Assembly: GCF_029958905.1 (NCBI RefSeq)
Contig: NZ_CP124614.1
Span: 1,178,001-1,242,000 of the forward strand
Length of the DNA stretch: 64,000 nucleotides
From: Vibrio sp. YMD68
GTDB lineage: Bacteria > Pseudomonadota > Gammaproteobacteria > Enterobacterales > Vibrionaceae
Direction: 5' to 3'
Position numbers and translations under genes: made by a program. Of this stretch, positions 17,336 through 27,193 are shown in pieces; the stretch's first letter is position 1; the number at the start of each line of letters is the position of its first letter. Below the pieces are notes generated by a model, which was given only the letters and a program-made list of their open reading frames with translations, was not told the origin of the DNA and searched no databases.

Positions 17336-19146
17336 TGGACCAAATAGCGTTACAGCGGTACTGGTTACCGATGAATCGACACTTGGTGGCTAAGCTGATC
17401 AGTGAACTGGCCTACGAACAAGCGTTTAATCTTGTTGGCGATGAAGGTGAAGATATAGATAAAGACAAAGGTGTATTTTCCTTAGCCTTGACCAAGGAAG
17501 TGACTTATCAGTTTTTAGGGAAAGTGAACATTTGGGGGCAAGTCAACATCGATCCCGAGTCTGTGGTGAGGCTTGCTCCCGATCACCAACAGCACAAAGA
17601 TCAAGGAACAGTGCTGGCAACAACGTTCATGAGAGATATCCAAACACTGATTGGCATATCCGATGAGGCTCTGGCTGAGCACTTTGAAGACCTCAATTCG
17701 ACCCTGTTGGGTGATTGTAAATTAGCGTTACGAAAGGCGAATATGACCGCAAGAGATTTAGCTTATCTTCCTTGCGAACAGCAGCAAAGCCTATTCGATG
17801 GGCATCCCAAATTTGCTTTTAATAAAGGAAGACGAGGGTGGGGAAGTAGCGATTTAAATCGATACGCTCCCGAATCAGAAAAAACATTTCAGCTGACTTG
17901 GGTTGCGGTTCACCATTCTATCATTCAGCAAGCCACCAATCAGCGCGTTAACTGGCAGCAGCTTCTGTACACCGCTCTTGATCATGTGGACTATCAGGCA
18001 ATGGATCGAATCGTGTCTTCGTTTGATGTGGATTGCAGTGAATACACCTATGTCCCCGTTCATCCATGGCAGTGGGATCAAAAATTGTCGTTGTTGTTTG
18101 CCCGTGAACTCGCGGAAAAATCACTGATTTATATTGGAGAGCATGGGGATCGCTTTCTACCACAATTGTCGATTCGAACGCTAAGCAATGTTGATAGGCC
18201 GATGAGCTACGACATTAAGCTGCCTCTGACGATTATGAACACTTCATGCTACCGAGGTATCCCTGGTCGTTACATATTGGCAGGCCCCATTGCATCAGAC
18301 TGGATTGATTCACTATTTAAGTCCGATCCGTTGCTGATAGAAAAACAGGCTGAAGTATTGCAAGAGCCGGCTGCGGCGTTCGTTGGGCAAAGTGACTATC
18401 AAGGGCTAATTGATGCGCCTTACCGGTATCACGAGCTATTGGGCGTGATTTGGCGAGAATCGGCCTATTCCAAATTAAAGGAGAACGAACACGCGATTTT
18501 GATGGCGGCTCTTATGGAATGTGATGCATCAGGGGCACCGATAATTGAGGAGTACATCGCCAGTTCAGGCCTCGACAACAGTGAGTGGCTAACCTGCTTA
18601 TTTGATGCGGTCGTTATTCCATTTTATCACTTGCTGTGTAAGTACGGAGTGTCGCTGATCGCGCACGGACAAAACGTTACGTTGGTGCTTGAAAACTCGA
18701 TTCCAAAACGAATCTTATTGAAAGACTTCCAAGGAGACATGAGGCTTGTCGATAGGGTATTACCTGAGCAGTCATCACTCGCTCAGTGCGTTAAAGACGT
18801 TACCGTGAAGCTACCAGAAGACTTGATCATTCACGACTTACAAACGGGACACTTTGTTACGGTACTGCGTTTTATCTCCCCCTTAGTTGCTCGGTTAGGC
18901 CTGCCTGAAATGACATTTTATGAGCTGCTTGGGCGCTCTATTCAACAGTACATGCAGAAATGCATTCAAAGTGATCCTGAGATGGAAGAGCGTTTTGAAC
19001 GGCTCGATCTTTTCAAACCTAGAATTCTTCGAATTGGACTCAATCTAGCGAAGTTTAGACACAGTACCGATTCAAGTGCGTCTCGCATGTTACCGGATAT
19101 GGATGACAGGCTAGATAACCCGCTCTACAAGGCTTTAAATCAATAG
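17335..19146 (+). CDS. iucC: Aerobactin synthase IucC
   Basis: 603-aa NIS synthetase that adds the second acetyl-hydroxylysine to the IucA product, completing aerobactin. VPVHPWQW is near residue 240, IRTLSNVDRPMSYDIKLPLT and LKDFQGDMRL are family motifs. AAGGAG lies 8 nt before the ATG at 17335; a GTG two codons upstream is less likely. It is slightly longer than the roughly 580-aa E. coli protein. IucC is paralogous to IucA in the same operon. Confidence 0.95.
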   Translation: MDQIALQRYWLPMNRHLVAKLISELAYEQAFNLVGDEGEDIDKDKGVFSLALTKEVTYQFLGKVNIWGQVNIDPESVVRLAPDHQQHKDQGTVLATTFMRDIQTLIGISDEALAEHFEDLNSTLLGDCKLALRKANMTARDLAYLPCEQQQSLFDGHPKFAFNKGRRGWGSSDLNRYAPESEKTFQLTWVAVHHSIIQQATNQRVNWQQLLYTALDHVDYQAMDRIVSSFDVDCSEYTYVPVHPWQWDQKLSLLFARELAEKSLIYIGEHGDRFLPQLSIRTLSNVDRPMSYDIKLPLTIMNTSCYRGIPGRYILAGPIASDWIDSLFKSDPLLIEKQAEVLQEPAAAFVGQSDYQGLIDAPYRYHELLGVIWRESAYSKLKENEHAILMAALMECDASGAPIIEEYIASSGLDNSEWLTCLFDAVVIPFYHLLCKYGVSLIAHGQNVTLVLENSIPKRILLKDFQGDMRLVDRVLPEQSSLAQCVKDVTVKLPEDLIIHDLQTGHFVTVLRFISPLVARLGLPEMTFYELLGRSIQQYMQKCIQSDPEMEERFERLDLFKPRILRIGLNLAKFRHSTDSSASRMLPDMDDRLDNPLYKALNQ

Positions 19147-19157
19147 GAATACATAAA

Positions 19158-20486
19158 ATGGATAACAATAAACACAACGTCAAACTTGGTATTACTGGTC
19201 TTGATATTGCCGGTATTGGTGTCGGCCCGTTTAATCTGAGTGTTGCGGCGCTGCTGGATCCACACAAAAATATTCGCTCGACGTTTTTTGAGAGTCGAGA
19301 CTCCTTTTCTTGGCATCCGGGTTTGTTACTTGATGACACGAATATGCAAACCATGTATCTGAAAGATTTGGTCACGGCGGTGGATCCTCAAAGCCAATAT
19401 TCTTTCCTCTCTTACTTAGTGAAAACAAAAAAATTCTATCGATTTTTGTCGGCTGAATTAAATTGTATCAGCCGACATGAGTTTTCTGACTATTTGGCGT
19501 GGTCGGCCAATCAAATGAATAATGTCCAGTTCTCAACCAACATTGAGCATGTGGATTTTAAAGAAGGGCTCTTCCACCTTCAGACTAGCAGCGGTGTTTA
19601 CCAAGCAAAAAATCTATGCATTGGCACAGGTAAAGTGCCATTGATGCCGGAGTGCGCGAAGAAGTTTATCAGCGATAAAGTCTTTCACGCGGCCGAAGTT
19701 GGATTAAGAGATCGAGACTTCACCGGTAAACGCGTCATGATTGTTGGCGGCGGGCAAACCGGCGCTGATATCTTCTTAAACGTGCTGCGAGGCAAGTGGG
19801 GAAAAGCGGCGTCACTGGATTGGGTGTCGCGTCGCCCAAACTTTCAGCCGCTGGATGAAGCGGCCTTTACCAACGAATTCTTTACACCAAATTACGTGGA
19901 AGCCTTCGTCGGGCTGAATCCTCGCGTCAAACATTCAGAAGTGACGACTCAAAAGTTGACTTCTGATGGCATCACGCAGTTGGCCTTATTGGATATTTAT
20001 CGTGAGCTTTATCATCGGTTTGATGTTCTCAAAGAAGAAAAATGGGTTCGCTTGTTACCTCATCGCACGTTGACTGAAATGCATCCATTAGAAACGGGGT
20101 ATGCGCTAAGTGTGGGAAATGCGTTAAGTGAGCATATTGAACGTCATGAGGCGGATGTCGTGATTCTTGCTACTGGGTTTGAGGCGCCATATCCGGCTTG
20201 CCTTAAAGACATTATGCCAATGTTGGATCTCGATGAACAAGGACGATACCAACTGACTTCTAACTTCGAGCTCAAGTGGAAAGGAAGCCCAGAGAACAAA
20301 ATCTTTGCGGTTAACGCAGGTATGCATAGCCACGGCATTGCTGAACCACAACTCAGTTTGATGGCGTGGCGCAGCGCCAAGATCATCAACAGTTTGGCTG
20401 GACGAGAGGTCTACGATATTAAGTCGGATAAAGGACTCATTGACTGGCTATCCGCGGTGCGGGTGAAAGACCTTGTTGAGGCTTAG
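19158..20486 (+). CDS. iucD: L-lysine N6-monooxygenase IucD
   Basis: 442-aa flavin-dependent monooxygenase making N6-hydroxylysine, the first step of aerobactin synthesis, with FAD, NADPH and O2. The FAD-binding GIGVGPFNLS (about 20-29), the NADPH-binding VGGGQTGADIF (near 195) and the C-terminal ATGFEAPYPACL are clear. It lies 11 nt after iucC with AGGAA upstream of the ATG and is the last biosynthetic gene. No strong terminator separates it from iutA. Confidence 0.96.
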   Translation: MDNNKHNVKLGITGLDIAGIGVGPFNLSVAALLDPHKNIRSTFFESRDSFSWHPGLLLDDTNMQTMYLKDLVTAVDPQSQYSFLSYLVKTKKFYRFLSAELNCISRHEFSDYLAWSANQMNNVQFSTNIEHVDFKEGLFHLQTSSGVYQAKNLCIGTGKVPLMPECAKKFISDKVFHAAEVGLRDRDFTGKRVMIVGGGQTGADIFLNVLRGKWGKAASLDWVSRRPNFQPLDEAAFTNEFFTPNYVEAFVGLNPRVKHSEVTTQKLTSDGITQLALLDIYRELYHRFDVLKEEKWVRLLPHRTLTEMHPLETGYALSVGNALSEHIERHEADVVILATGFEAPYPACLKDIMPMLDLDEQGRYQLTSNFELKWKGSPENKIFAVNAGMHSHGIAEPQLSLMAWRSAKIINSLAGREVYDIKSDKGLIDWLSAVRVKDLVEA

Positions 20487-20583
20487 TCATTCATACCTAA
20501 CAGTTAACACCCAATACCCCACAGCATAAAGTTTTTACACGAGATCATATAAAAATAATGTATAAATAAGTGGTAATGAAGTG

Positions 20584-20602
20584 GCTAATGAGTATCATTA
20601 TC
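20584..20602 (+). promoter_or_regulatory. Fur box upstream of iutA
   Basis: AATGAGTATCATTATC lies within a 19-mer matching the Fur consensus at 17 of 19 positions, the best of the four boxes here. It is 42 nt before the iutA ATG at 20645. In-frame codons further upstream run through this box and are therefore non-coding. Confidence 0.9.
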
Positions 20603-20644
20603 ATTACCATATGTGTGGTTACATTAAATAACAAGAGAAAAGTA

Positions 20645-22774
20645 ATGAAAGTTAACAAAGGAACGTTTCAACTGTCTGTCATTTCAGTTGCGATAGCGTC
20701 AGCTACTGGCTTTTTTGCCCCTTCAGTCGTCCAAGCTGAAGAGTACACAACAACCCAAGAAAAAATGGTCGTCGTTTCAAGCCGTACACCGAAAGCGATC
20801 AGTGAGATCCCAGGTACCGTTTGGTACGTTGATGCCGAGCAAATTGAACAAGAATACCGTGGTGGTAAAAGCCTGGATGAAATTCTAGCCGCAACGGTTC
20901 CATCTTTGGATGTGAGCAGCGGTGGTCGTACTCATGCAGGTCAAAACTTACGTGGTCGCAGCATCATGGTGATGATCGATGGTGTGTCATTGCAATCGGT
21001 GCGCTCTATCAGTCGTCAACTCGATTCTATTGACCCATTTAATATCGAGCGTATCGAAGTACTGTCGGGTGCGAGTTCTATTTATGGCGCAGGTGCGAGT
21101 GGTGGTGTGATTAACATCGTGACCAAAAAAGCACTGGGTGGCGAGATAGAGTTCGAAACGTACGTTGGTGGTACCTCTGGTTTTAACGGAAGTGAAGATT
21201 TTGATTATAAACTCGCGCAGTCAATAGCGGGTGGAAATGAGAAAGTTCAAGGTCGTGCGTCTGTGGCTTATACCAGTACTCAAGGGTACTACGATGCAAA
21301 CGGTGACATGGTCACTCCTGACATCACTCAAGGCTCAACTCAATTTAACGAAACGATTGATTTGATGGGGAGTCTACAGGTTAACCTTGCTGAAAACCAA
21401 AACTTGCAGTTGTTGGCACAGTATTACGATAGCCAGCAAGACACCCCTTACGGTTTGTATTTCGAAAAAGACGCGGATGGAAAATATCAATTCGTCGATG
21501 TTAGAGACGGTTACGCCGCCGATCGCCAGCAAGGTACTGAGCGTATTATGCTAAGTGCTGCGTATAATCACAGTGATTTCCTTAGCCATCAACTGATTGC
21601 GGAGCTGTCCTATCGTTCGGAAGAACACACATTCATGCCATACACATCGGCAGGTAGAACCACGTTAGCAACCAGTTCATCAAGTCAAAATACCGATATT
21701 ATCTCGTTAAAAGCCGCGTTGAATAAATCCTTTGATGCACTCAGTCTTACCTATGGTATTGATGGCTTTGTGGACAGCTTTGACAGTGATAACGCGCTTT
21801 ATAACCAATCGGTTACAGAAGGGTCGGGCGGGCTGATTAACCAGATAGAGTCTATGGCAGGGCGTTATCCTGGTATTGATACTCAAGCGTTTGCGGGCTT
21901 TTTACAGGCGGAGTATGCGCTAACAGATAGCTGGACACTGCAAGGCGGCTATCGTTATCAGTACATGAATACAGAAGTATCGGATTTCCAAAAAAGTTCA
22001 AATTCAGATTTTGTTCCCGGTGGAGAAACAGATTACTCAGAGGGATTATTCAATGTCGGGACTGTCTACCATCTAACGGAAAATTCTCAGGTGTGGGCTA
22101 ATTTTTCTCAAGGTTTTGACCTGGCGAACCCTGCGAAATATTACGGTAAAGATGCCAGTGTTAATGTTAATGACACTAAACTAGAAGGCATTAAAACCGA
22201 CAGCTACGAGCTAGGCTACCGTTATGATTTCGACAAACTTTCATTTCAAACGGCTGCGTACCATTCATACTCTGATGGTTCCGTTGAATACGCGGATGAC
22301 CAATCAATTAAAGGTATTTCCAACCCTATTCGAGTCTTCGGTGCAGAAGCGCAAATCTCATATTGGGTGATGGATAACCTGCAGCTCGGTGCGTCTGGAC
22401 ACTATGTCGTTTCTGAAGAAAAAGGCGACAACGGCTGGGAAGACGACGATGCGAGAGAAGCCAGTACATCAAAAGCCAGCACTTGGATTGGTTGGTATGA
22501 CGCTGACTACAGCGTGAAACTACAAAGTTTAACCGCCTTTGATTATGAAGATGCGAACGCTCTAAAACTGGAGGGTTACACCGTTGTTGACATGATAGGT
22601 ACGTACCAACTGCCTGTCGGCACGATTGGTTTCGGGGTTAAAAATTTATTCAACGAAGACTATCTGACAACGTGGAGTCAACGAGCAACACAGTGGTATA
22701 GCGGGGGGCCTGATATGTACCAATATCAAGGCCGTGGCCGTACTTATACGCTGAACTATCAAGTGAAATATTAA
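20645..22774 (+). CDS. iutA: Ferric aerobactin receptor IutA
   Basis: 709-aa TonB-dependent outer-membrane receptor. The signal peptide is about 1-31 (ending VVQA), followed by a TonB-box-like EKMVVVSS, the plug domain (about 40-160, including IERIEVLSGASSIYGAGASGG), then a 22-strand barrel ending in an aromatic-rich terminus (LNYQVKY). Similar to E. coli IutA in length. The ATG at 20645 is chosen because upstream codons overlap the Fur box and would hide the signal peptide. It has its own iron-regulated promoter besides read-through from iucD. Confidence 0.94.
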   Translation: MKVNKGTFQLSVISVAIASATGFFAPSVVQAEEYTTTQEKMVVVSSRTPKAISEIPGTVWYVDAEQIEQEYRGGKSLDEILAATVPSLDVSSGGRTHAGQNLRGRSIMVMIDGVSLQSVRSISRQLDSIDPFNIERIEVLSGASSIYGAGASGGVINIVTKKALGGEIEFETYVGGTSGFNGSEDFDYKLAQSIAGGNEKVQGRASVAYTSTQGYYDANGDMVTPDITQGSTQFNETIDLMGSLQVNLAENQNLQLLAQYYDSQQDTPYGLYFEKDADGKYQFVDVRDGYAADRQQGTERIMLSAAYNHSDFLSHQLIAELSYRSEEHTFMPYTSAGRTTLATSSSSQNTDIISLKAALNKSFDALSLTYGIDGFVDSFDSDNALYNQSVTEGSGGLINQIESMAGRYPGIDTQAFAGFLQAEYALTDSWTLQGGYRYQYMNTEVSDFQKSSNSDFVPGGETDYSEGLFNVGTVYHLTENSQVWANFSQGFDLANPAKYYGKDASVNVNDTKLEGIKTDSYELGYRYDFDKLSFQTAAYHSYSDGSVEYADDQSIKGISNPIRVFGAEAQISYWVMDNLQLGASGHYVVSEEKGDNGWEDDDAREASTSKASTWIGWYDADYSVKLQSLTAFDYEDANALKLEGYTVVDMIGTYQLPVGTIGFGVKNLFNEDYLTTWSQRATQWYSGGPDMYQYQGRGRTYTLNYQVKY

Positions 22775-22824
22775 CGATACGTTTGGTATATAAGTGATCC
22801 GTTAACGCGACTCTAAGAACGGAA

Positions 22825-22881
22825 TAAGCCATCGCCATGAACTGGGTATCTACTCGGTTTGTGATACTACGCGATGGCTTA
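22825..22881. other. Perfect 11-bp inverted repeat after iutA
   Basis: TAAGCCATCGC (22825-22835) is matched by GCGATGGCTTA (22871-22881) around a 35-nt loop, 50 nt past the iutA stop. No T-run follows, so it may be an mRNA 3'-end stabiliser or a weak terminator. Confidence 0.5.
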
Positions 22882-22992
22882 AACATCGAGTTAATTTAGC
22901 TTCTGTCATAAAAAGTTAACGTTAATGTGGTTGTGAAATTTTCGTAAATTCATCATATTGTAATGACACTGCCATAGAAACTCGGAGCGTTT

Positions 22993-23100
22993 ATGGAACA
23001 ACATCAAGAAATGATTCAACCCTCGAACTTCGGCGTCGTTAGCCGCACTTGCTTATTTTCATTGTTCTCGGTTTTGAGCATCCTTTTAGCCATCTCGTAA
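22993..23100 (+). CDS. Possible 35-aa single-pass membrane peptide
   Basis: An ATG with GGAG about 7 nt upstream opens a 35-codon frame. The product has a polar N-terminus (MEQHQEMIQPSN) and a hydrophobic second half (CLFSLFSVLSILLAIS), the shape of a small single-pass membrane protein. No family is recognised. It lies in a 676-nt gap between iutA and the response-regulator gene. A second frame at 23227-23319 would encode a 30-residue hydrophobic peptide starting MFSYLQAPFSLLFF, and a strong AGGAG at 23190-23194 precedes a five-codon frame at 23204. These may be unrelated or remnants of a broken gene. Confidence 0.35.
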   Translation: MEQHQEMIQPSNFGVVSRTCLFSLFSVLSILLAIS

Positions 23101-23450
23101 CCATTGATTTGATTTGAATTGTGAGTAGAGTGAACGTCTTAAAATAAGTGAATCCGTTAATCTTTAAATTAATTAAGACCATCAAAACCAGGAGAAGCCT
23201 ATTATGAATGCGGTGTCATTTTAGGTATGTTCTCTTACTTGCAAGCCCCATTCTCGCTGTTGTTCTTTGCTCCTCATCATGTCTTCCTCATCACTGCTTG
23301 CCCGTCATTTACGATCTGAACCCCAATCGCCGTTTTATCGAGATGTGATCATGGTCTGTGACAGATTCAAAATTTATAAAGCTATCAATAAGCCTCATCT
23401 TGACTAATCTATACACTATGTAAAACATTTGTTGGTAGTAGGTAACATAG

Positions 23451-24179
23451 ATGCAGGCGAAAGCACACATCCTAGTCGTTGATGATGATGTAGAAATTCG
23501 AGAGTTGCTTGATGAGTATTTGAATAAATCCGGTTTTAGTGTTTCAACTGTTGAGGATGGCAATTGCTTACACGAGTATATCGAGAAGCAGGGCTTTCCT
23601 GATTTAATTTTATTGGATGTCATGCTTCCGGGCGACGATGGCTTTACTCTGTGCCAACAGTTAAGAAAAACCTCAACGGTTCCCATTATTATGCTCACGG
23701 CGGTGTCTGATGAAACGGATCAAATCATTGGCTTAGAAATAGGGGCAGATGATTATATTGCCAAACCGTTTAATCCAAGGCAGCTTGTCGCGAGGATTAA
23801 GGCGGTATTGCGTCGCGCTCAGATCGCTCATGAGCCACCCAGTGATGCTATGCCCAAGACTATTGTGTTTGGTGATTGGAGCTTAGATACCTTGGCGCAT
23901 CGAATTGTTAACCTGGACACTCAACAATCGCATGATTTGTCAGGGAGCGATTTTTCCTTACTGATGTTGTTTCTAAGCAGGCCCAACGAGATACTCGATA
24001 GAGACACCATTTCTTTTGCAACCAAAGGCAGAGAATCGTTACCTTTTGAACGGGGTATCGACGTTCAATTAAGCCGGTTACGGAATCGTTTGGGAGACAG
24101 TGCTAAATTTCCTCATTACATTAAAACCATGCGCGGTAATGGCTATCTATTGGCCGTTCCCGTTTCCAGTGGTGGTTGA
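23451..24179 (+). CDS. OmpR-family response regulator (GltR-like)
   Basis: 242 aa. Receiver domain (about 1-120) with acidic pocket VVDDDVE, phospho-acceptor Asp in LILLDVMLPGDDG, and KPF at the conserved Lys. The C-terminal winged-helix DNA-binding domain (about 140-238) has LSRLRNRLGD and KTMRGNGYL. The kinase gene follows directly. The adjacent sugar ABC operon makes this pair look like Pseudomonas GltR/GtrS beside gtsABCD, which control glucose uptake; that assignment is inference. Confidence 0.88.
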   Translation: MQAKAHILVVDDDVEIRELLDEYLNKSGFSVSTVEDGNCLHEYIEKQGFPDLILLDVMLPGDDGFTLCQQLRKTSTVPIIMLTAVSDETDQIIGLEIGADDYIAKPFNPRQLVARIKAVLRRAQIAHEPPSDAMPKTIVFGDWSLDTLAHRIVNLDTQQSHDLSGSDFSLLMLFLSRPNEILDRDTISFATKGRESLPFERGIDVQLSRLRNRLGDSAKFPHYIKTMRGNGYLLAVPVSSGG

Positions 24180-24181
24180 CA

Positions 24182-25627
24182 ATGAGCCCACAGCTTCAAT
24201 TAAAACCCAATTCTTTAGTTGCTAGAACACTCTGGCTCACATTGCTTGCTGTGGTTATTGCTCAGGGTATTGCAACGTCAATTTGGTACTTTGAGTCAAA
24301 ACAGAAAGAAGTGGAAGGCATTCACTCGGCATCTTCCAGTATGGCAACCATGTTTGCATCGACAGTGACCTTCTTTCAATCCCTTCCTGTTAACTATCGA
24401 CACATTGTTCTAGACCAAATACGTAATATGGGTGGAACCCGTTTTTTTGTGTCGTTTAATAAAGAAAAGCTATTGGTTGAAGGCATTCCAAATACTCGTC
24501 TAAAGGCGGCTTCGGTCAGTGCGGTGACTCAAGTTCTCGAAGATAAGCTCAATAAAGTAAAATCGGTTTCGGTCGATTTTTCTCGCCCAGATAATCTGAG
24601 GTTGCTAAAAAATGATATTTACCTGAGTGATCTTCCCAAATCTTGGGCCCATCACACGTTGACTCTGGGCCCAATTAACCCACCGATACTGGTCGTCCAG
24701 ATTGAATTGGCGACCGATGAATGGCTTTATATCGCTGCGCTTCTTCCTGCTCCTTATGTCACCTTGCATGACACGATTTTGGGGCGTGAACAGATCCTAT
24801 TTTTGGTTTTATCGACTCTCATATTGCTTTTGCTTACATACTTGCTGGTTAGGCGACAAGTGAAACCCTTGAAGCGGTTAGCCAAAGCGGCCAATGAGAT
24901 GAGTATGGACATCGATCAGCCTCCGCTGAGAGAAGAAGGGGCCAGCGAGTTAGTGACCGCTACCCGTGCTTTTAATCGCATGCAAAGCCGTATTCGACGC
25001 TATGTTTCTGATAGAGAGCATCTTTTTTCTGCAATTTCTCACGATTTGAAAACGCCGATAACTCGACTGAGGTTAAGGGCGGAATTACTCGAAAGTGACG
25101 TGAAAAGAAACAAGTTTAATAACGATCTTGATGAGTTAGAGATCATGGTCAAAGGGGCGCTGCAATGTGTTCGAGATACTGACCTGCATGAAAATAATGC
25201 GTATATCGACATCAATCATGCGATTCAATCGGTTATTGAGTCTCATAACCAATATGAGGAAAAAGTCTCATTTTACCCGATTGATCTGGGTACGATTGTG
25301 GCCAAGCCTCTCGCGATTAAAAGGGTGCTGACCAATATCATCGATAACGCGGTTAAGTATGGTGAGCGAGTGCAAGTGGTCACAACACAAACCGATGAAT
25401 GGATAAAAATCATTGTGACTGATCATGGCCCAGGGATACCAGAGGACAAGCTCGAAGCGGTATTTGAACCTTATTTTCGCATCGCCACAGACGAAGATGG
25501 TCATGGGTTAGGGCTAGGAATTTGCCGCAATATTCTTCACGGACATGGTGGAGATCTCATAATTAGTAATCTAGATAGCGGTGGCTTAAAAGCGCAAATC
25601 TATATTCCACGAGGTCTAGATGTGTAA
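24182..25627 (+). CDS. Sensor histidine kinase of the sugar-transport two-component system
   Basis: 481 aa. TM1 is about 13-33, with a periplasmic sensor region to about 200 and TM2 about 205-225 (ILFLVLSTLILLLLTYLLV). Then come HAMP (about 228-280), the H-box FSAISHDLKTPITR, and the ATPase domain with N-box NIIDNAVKYG and G-boxes DHGPGIPE and GLGLGIC. The ATG at 24182 is 2 nt after the regulator stop; a TTG two codons earlier would overlap it. The ligand is unknown, with sugar likely from context. Confidence 0.88.
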   Translation: MSPQLQLKPNSLVARTLWLTLLAVVIAQGIATSIWYFESKQKEVEGIHSASSSMATMFASTVTFFQSLPVNYRHIVLDQIRNMGGTRFFVSFNKEKLLVEGIPNTRLKAASVSAVTQVLEDKLNKVKSVSVDFSRPDNLRLLKNDIYLSDLPKSWAHHTLTLGPINPPILVVQIELATDEWLYIAALLPAPYVTLHDTILGREQILFLVLSTLILLLLTYLLVRRQVKPLKRLAKAANEMSMDIDQPPLREEGASELVTATRAFNRMQSRIRRYVSDREHLFSAISHDLKTPITRLRLRAELLESDVKRNKFNNDLDELEIMVKGALQCVRDTDLHENNAYIDINHAIQSVIESHNQYEEKVSFYPIDLGTIVAKPLAIKRVLTNIIDNAVKYGERVQVVTTQTDEWIKIIVTDHGPGIPEDKLEAVFEPYFRIATDEDGHGLGLGICRNILHGHGGDLIISNLDSGGLKAQIYIPRGLDV

Positions 25628-25784
25628 TGTAACAAGATTGTTACGTTGCGGTTACGGTTTGTTTCAGAACTTCGGCGGTGATTGGTTAGACTTCCAGTAT
25701 TCGAGTATGAACGCTCGTTTATTGTTGTTCAGTTAAGTAACGCTCTTAATGAGCAATGACTAATCCAATACATGGAAGATAATA

Positions 25785-27047
25785 ATGAAAATGAATAAAA
25801 CCCTACTTACCTTATCTCTTTTGTCTGCTGCCTCTTTGTCTGCTTCTTCACTGTCTCACGCGGGTGAAGTTGAAGTTCTTCACTGGTGGACCGCTGGTGG
25901 CGAAGCTAAATCGGCTGCTGTTTTAAAAGACATGATCGAACAACAAGGTCATACGTGGAAAGATTTTGCGGTGGCTGGCGGCGGTGGTGAAAGTGCCATG
26001 ACGGTTCTGAAAACCCGCGCGGTATCAGGCAATCCTCCTTCGGCGGCTCAAATTAAAGGGCATGATATTCAAGAATGGGGTGGATTAGGCTTTTTAACCT
26101 CTCTTGACGCAACAGCCAAGCAAGAAAAATGGGATGACATTCTTCCATTGGTTGTGACTAACGTGATGAAATTCGATGGTGAATATGTTGCCGTGCCGGT
26201 TAACGTTCACCGTGTAAACTGGCTTTGGGCAAACCCTGAAGTGCTTAAAAAATCCGGAGTTGAAGTTCCGACTACGCTTGACGAGTTCTTTATTGCGGGC
26301 GACAAAATTAAGGCCGCTGGCTTTATTCCTTTAGCGCATGGTGGTCAGCCTTGGCAAGACGCGACGGTATTCGAGGCTGTTGCTCTTGAAGTGTTAGGCA
26401 GTGAAGACTATAACAAAGCGTTCGTGGACTTAGACATGAGCGTGTTATCTGGCGACAAAATGACGGAAGTGTTCACTAAGTTTAAGAAGATCCGTGACTA
26501 CATCGACTCAAACTCCCCAGGTCGTGATTGGAACGTAGCCACCTCCATGGTCATTAATGGCGAAGCGGCAATGCAAATCATGGGCGATTGGGCGAAAGGT
26601 GAATTTACCGCCGCTGGCAAAGTGCCGGGTAAAGATTACATCTGTGCTCCAGCGCCAGGCACCAGCGGTCAATTCACCTTCAATATTGATAGTTTTGCGT
26701 TCTTCGAGCTAAGTGAAACAGCGAATCAACAAGCGCAGCAAGATCTTGCAAAAACCATTCTTACTAAGGACTTCCAAGAGGTCTTCAATCTTAACAAAGG
26801 TTCAATTCCTGTCCGTTTAGATATGGATATGTCGAAGTTTGATCAGTGTGCTTTGGACTCTATGGCAACCTTTAAAGAAAGTGCAACAACGGGCGATCTT
26901 GTTCCGAGTATGGCGCATGGTTTATCAACCACTAGCTATGCACAAGGAGCCATTTACGATGTCGTTACCAACTTCTTTAATAACCCGAAAGCCGATCCTA
27001 AAGAAGCCGCAGCGAAGCTAGCGAAAGCAGTTAAAGCGGCGATCTAA
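25785..27047 (+). CDS. gtsA: Sugar ABC transporter substrate-binding protein (GtsA-like)
   Basis: 420-aa periplasmic family-1 solute-binding protein. The signal peptide is about 1-26 (ending LSHA before GEVEV). [39 protein letters not shown] and [14 protein letters not shown] closely resemble Pseudomonas glucose-binding GtsA. It captures sugar for the downstream permeases. GGAAG is about 9 nt before the ATG. A 146-nt gap with hairpins separates it from the permease genes, as often seen when the binding protein is made in excess. Confidence 0.88.
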   Translation: MKMNKTLLTLSLLSAASLSASSLSHAGEVEVLHWWTAGGEAKSAAVLKDMIEQQGHTWKDFAVAGGGGESAMTVLKTRAVSGNPPSAAQIKGHDIQEWGGLGFLTSLDATAKQEKWDDILPLVVTNVMKFDGEYVAVPVNVHRVNWLWANPEVLKKSGVEVPTTLDEFFIAGDKIKAAGFIPLAHGGQPWQDATVFEAVALEVLGSEDYNKAFVDLDMSVLSGDKMTEVFTKFKKIRDYIDSNSPGRDWNVATSMVINGEAAMQIMGDWAKGEFTAAGKVPGKDYICAPAPGTSGQFTFNIDSFAFFELSETANQQAQQDLAKTILTKDFQEVFNLNKGSIPVRLDMDMSKFDQCALDSMATFKESATTGDLVPSMAHGLSTTSYAQGAIYDVVTNFFNNPKADPKEAAAKLAKAVKAAI

Positions 27048-27058
27048 CGTTTACCCTT

Positions 27059-27119
27059 AGCCTTGGTTAAATAAGGCTTTAGTAAAGACCCCCAGTGTGG
27101 ATAGGCTGTCATGGCCTAT
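27059..27119 (+). promoter_or_regulatory. Two hairpins between binding-protein and permease genes
   Basis: AGCCTT (27059-27064) pairs with AAGGCT (27073-27078), and ATAGGC (27101-27106) pairs with GCCTAT (27114-27119). Neither has a long T-run. They could slow read-through or protect the upstream message, lowering permease expression relative to the binding protein. Confidence 0.45.
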
Positions 27120-27193
27120 TCATACTTTACCAACGCACGCACTGTCTTTTTCAACACTGCTTGTTTTGGTTGGTTATATAACAAGGAAACGTT

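Noticed and set aside
20570..20644. N-terminal extension of iutA
   Set aside because: It runs through the best Fur box of the window and would bury the signal peptide, so it is non-coding.
22903..22913. Pho box
   Set aside because: CTGTCATAAAA matches only one half of the PhoB direct repeat; the second CTGTCAT-like half is missing.
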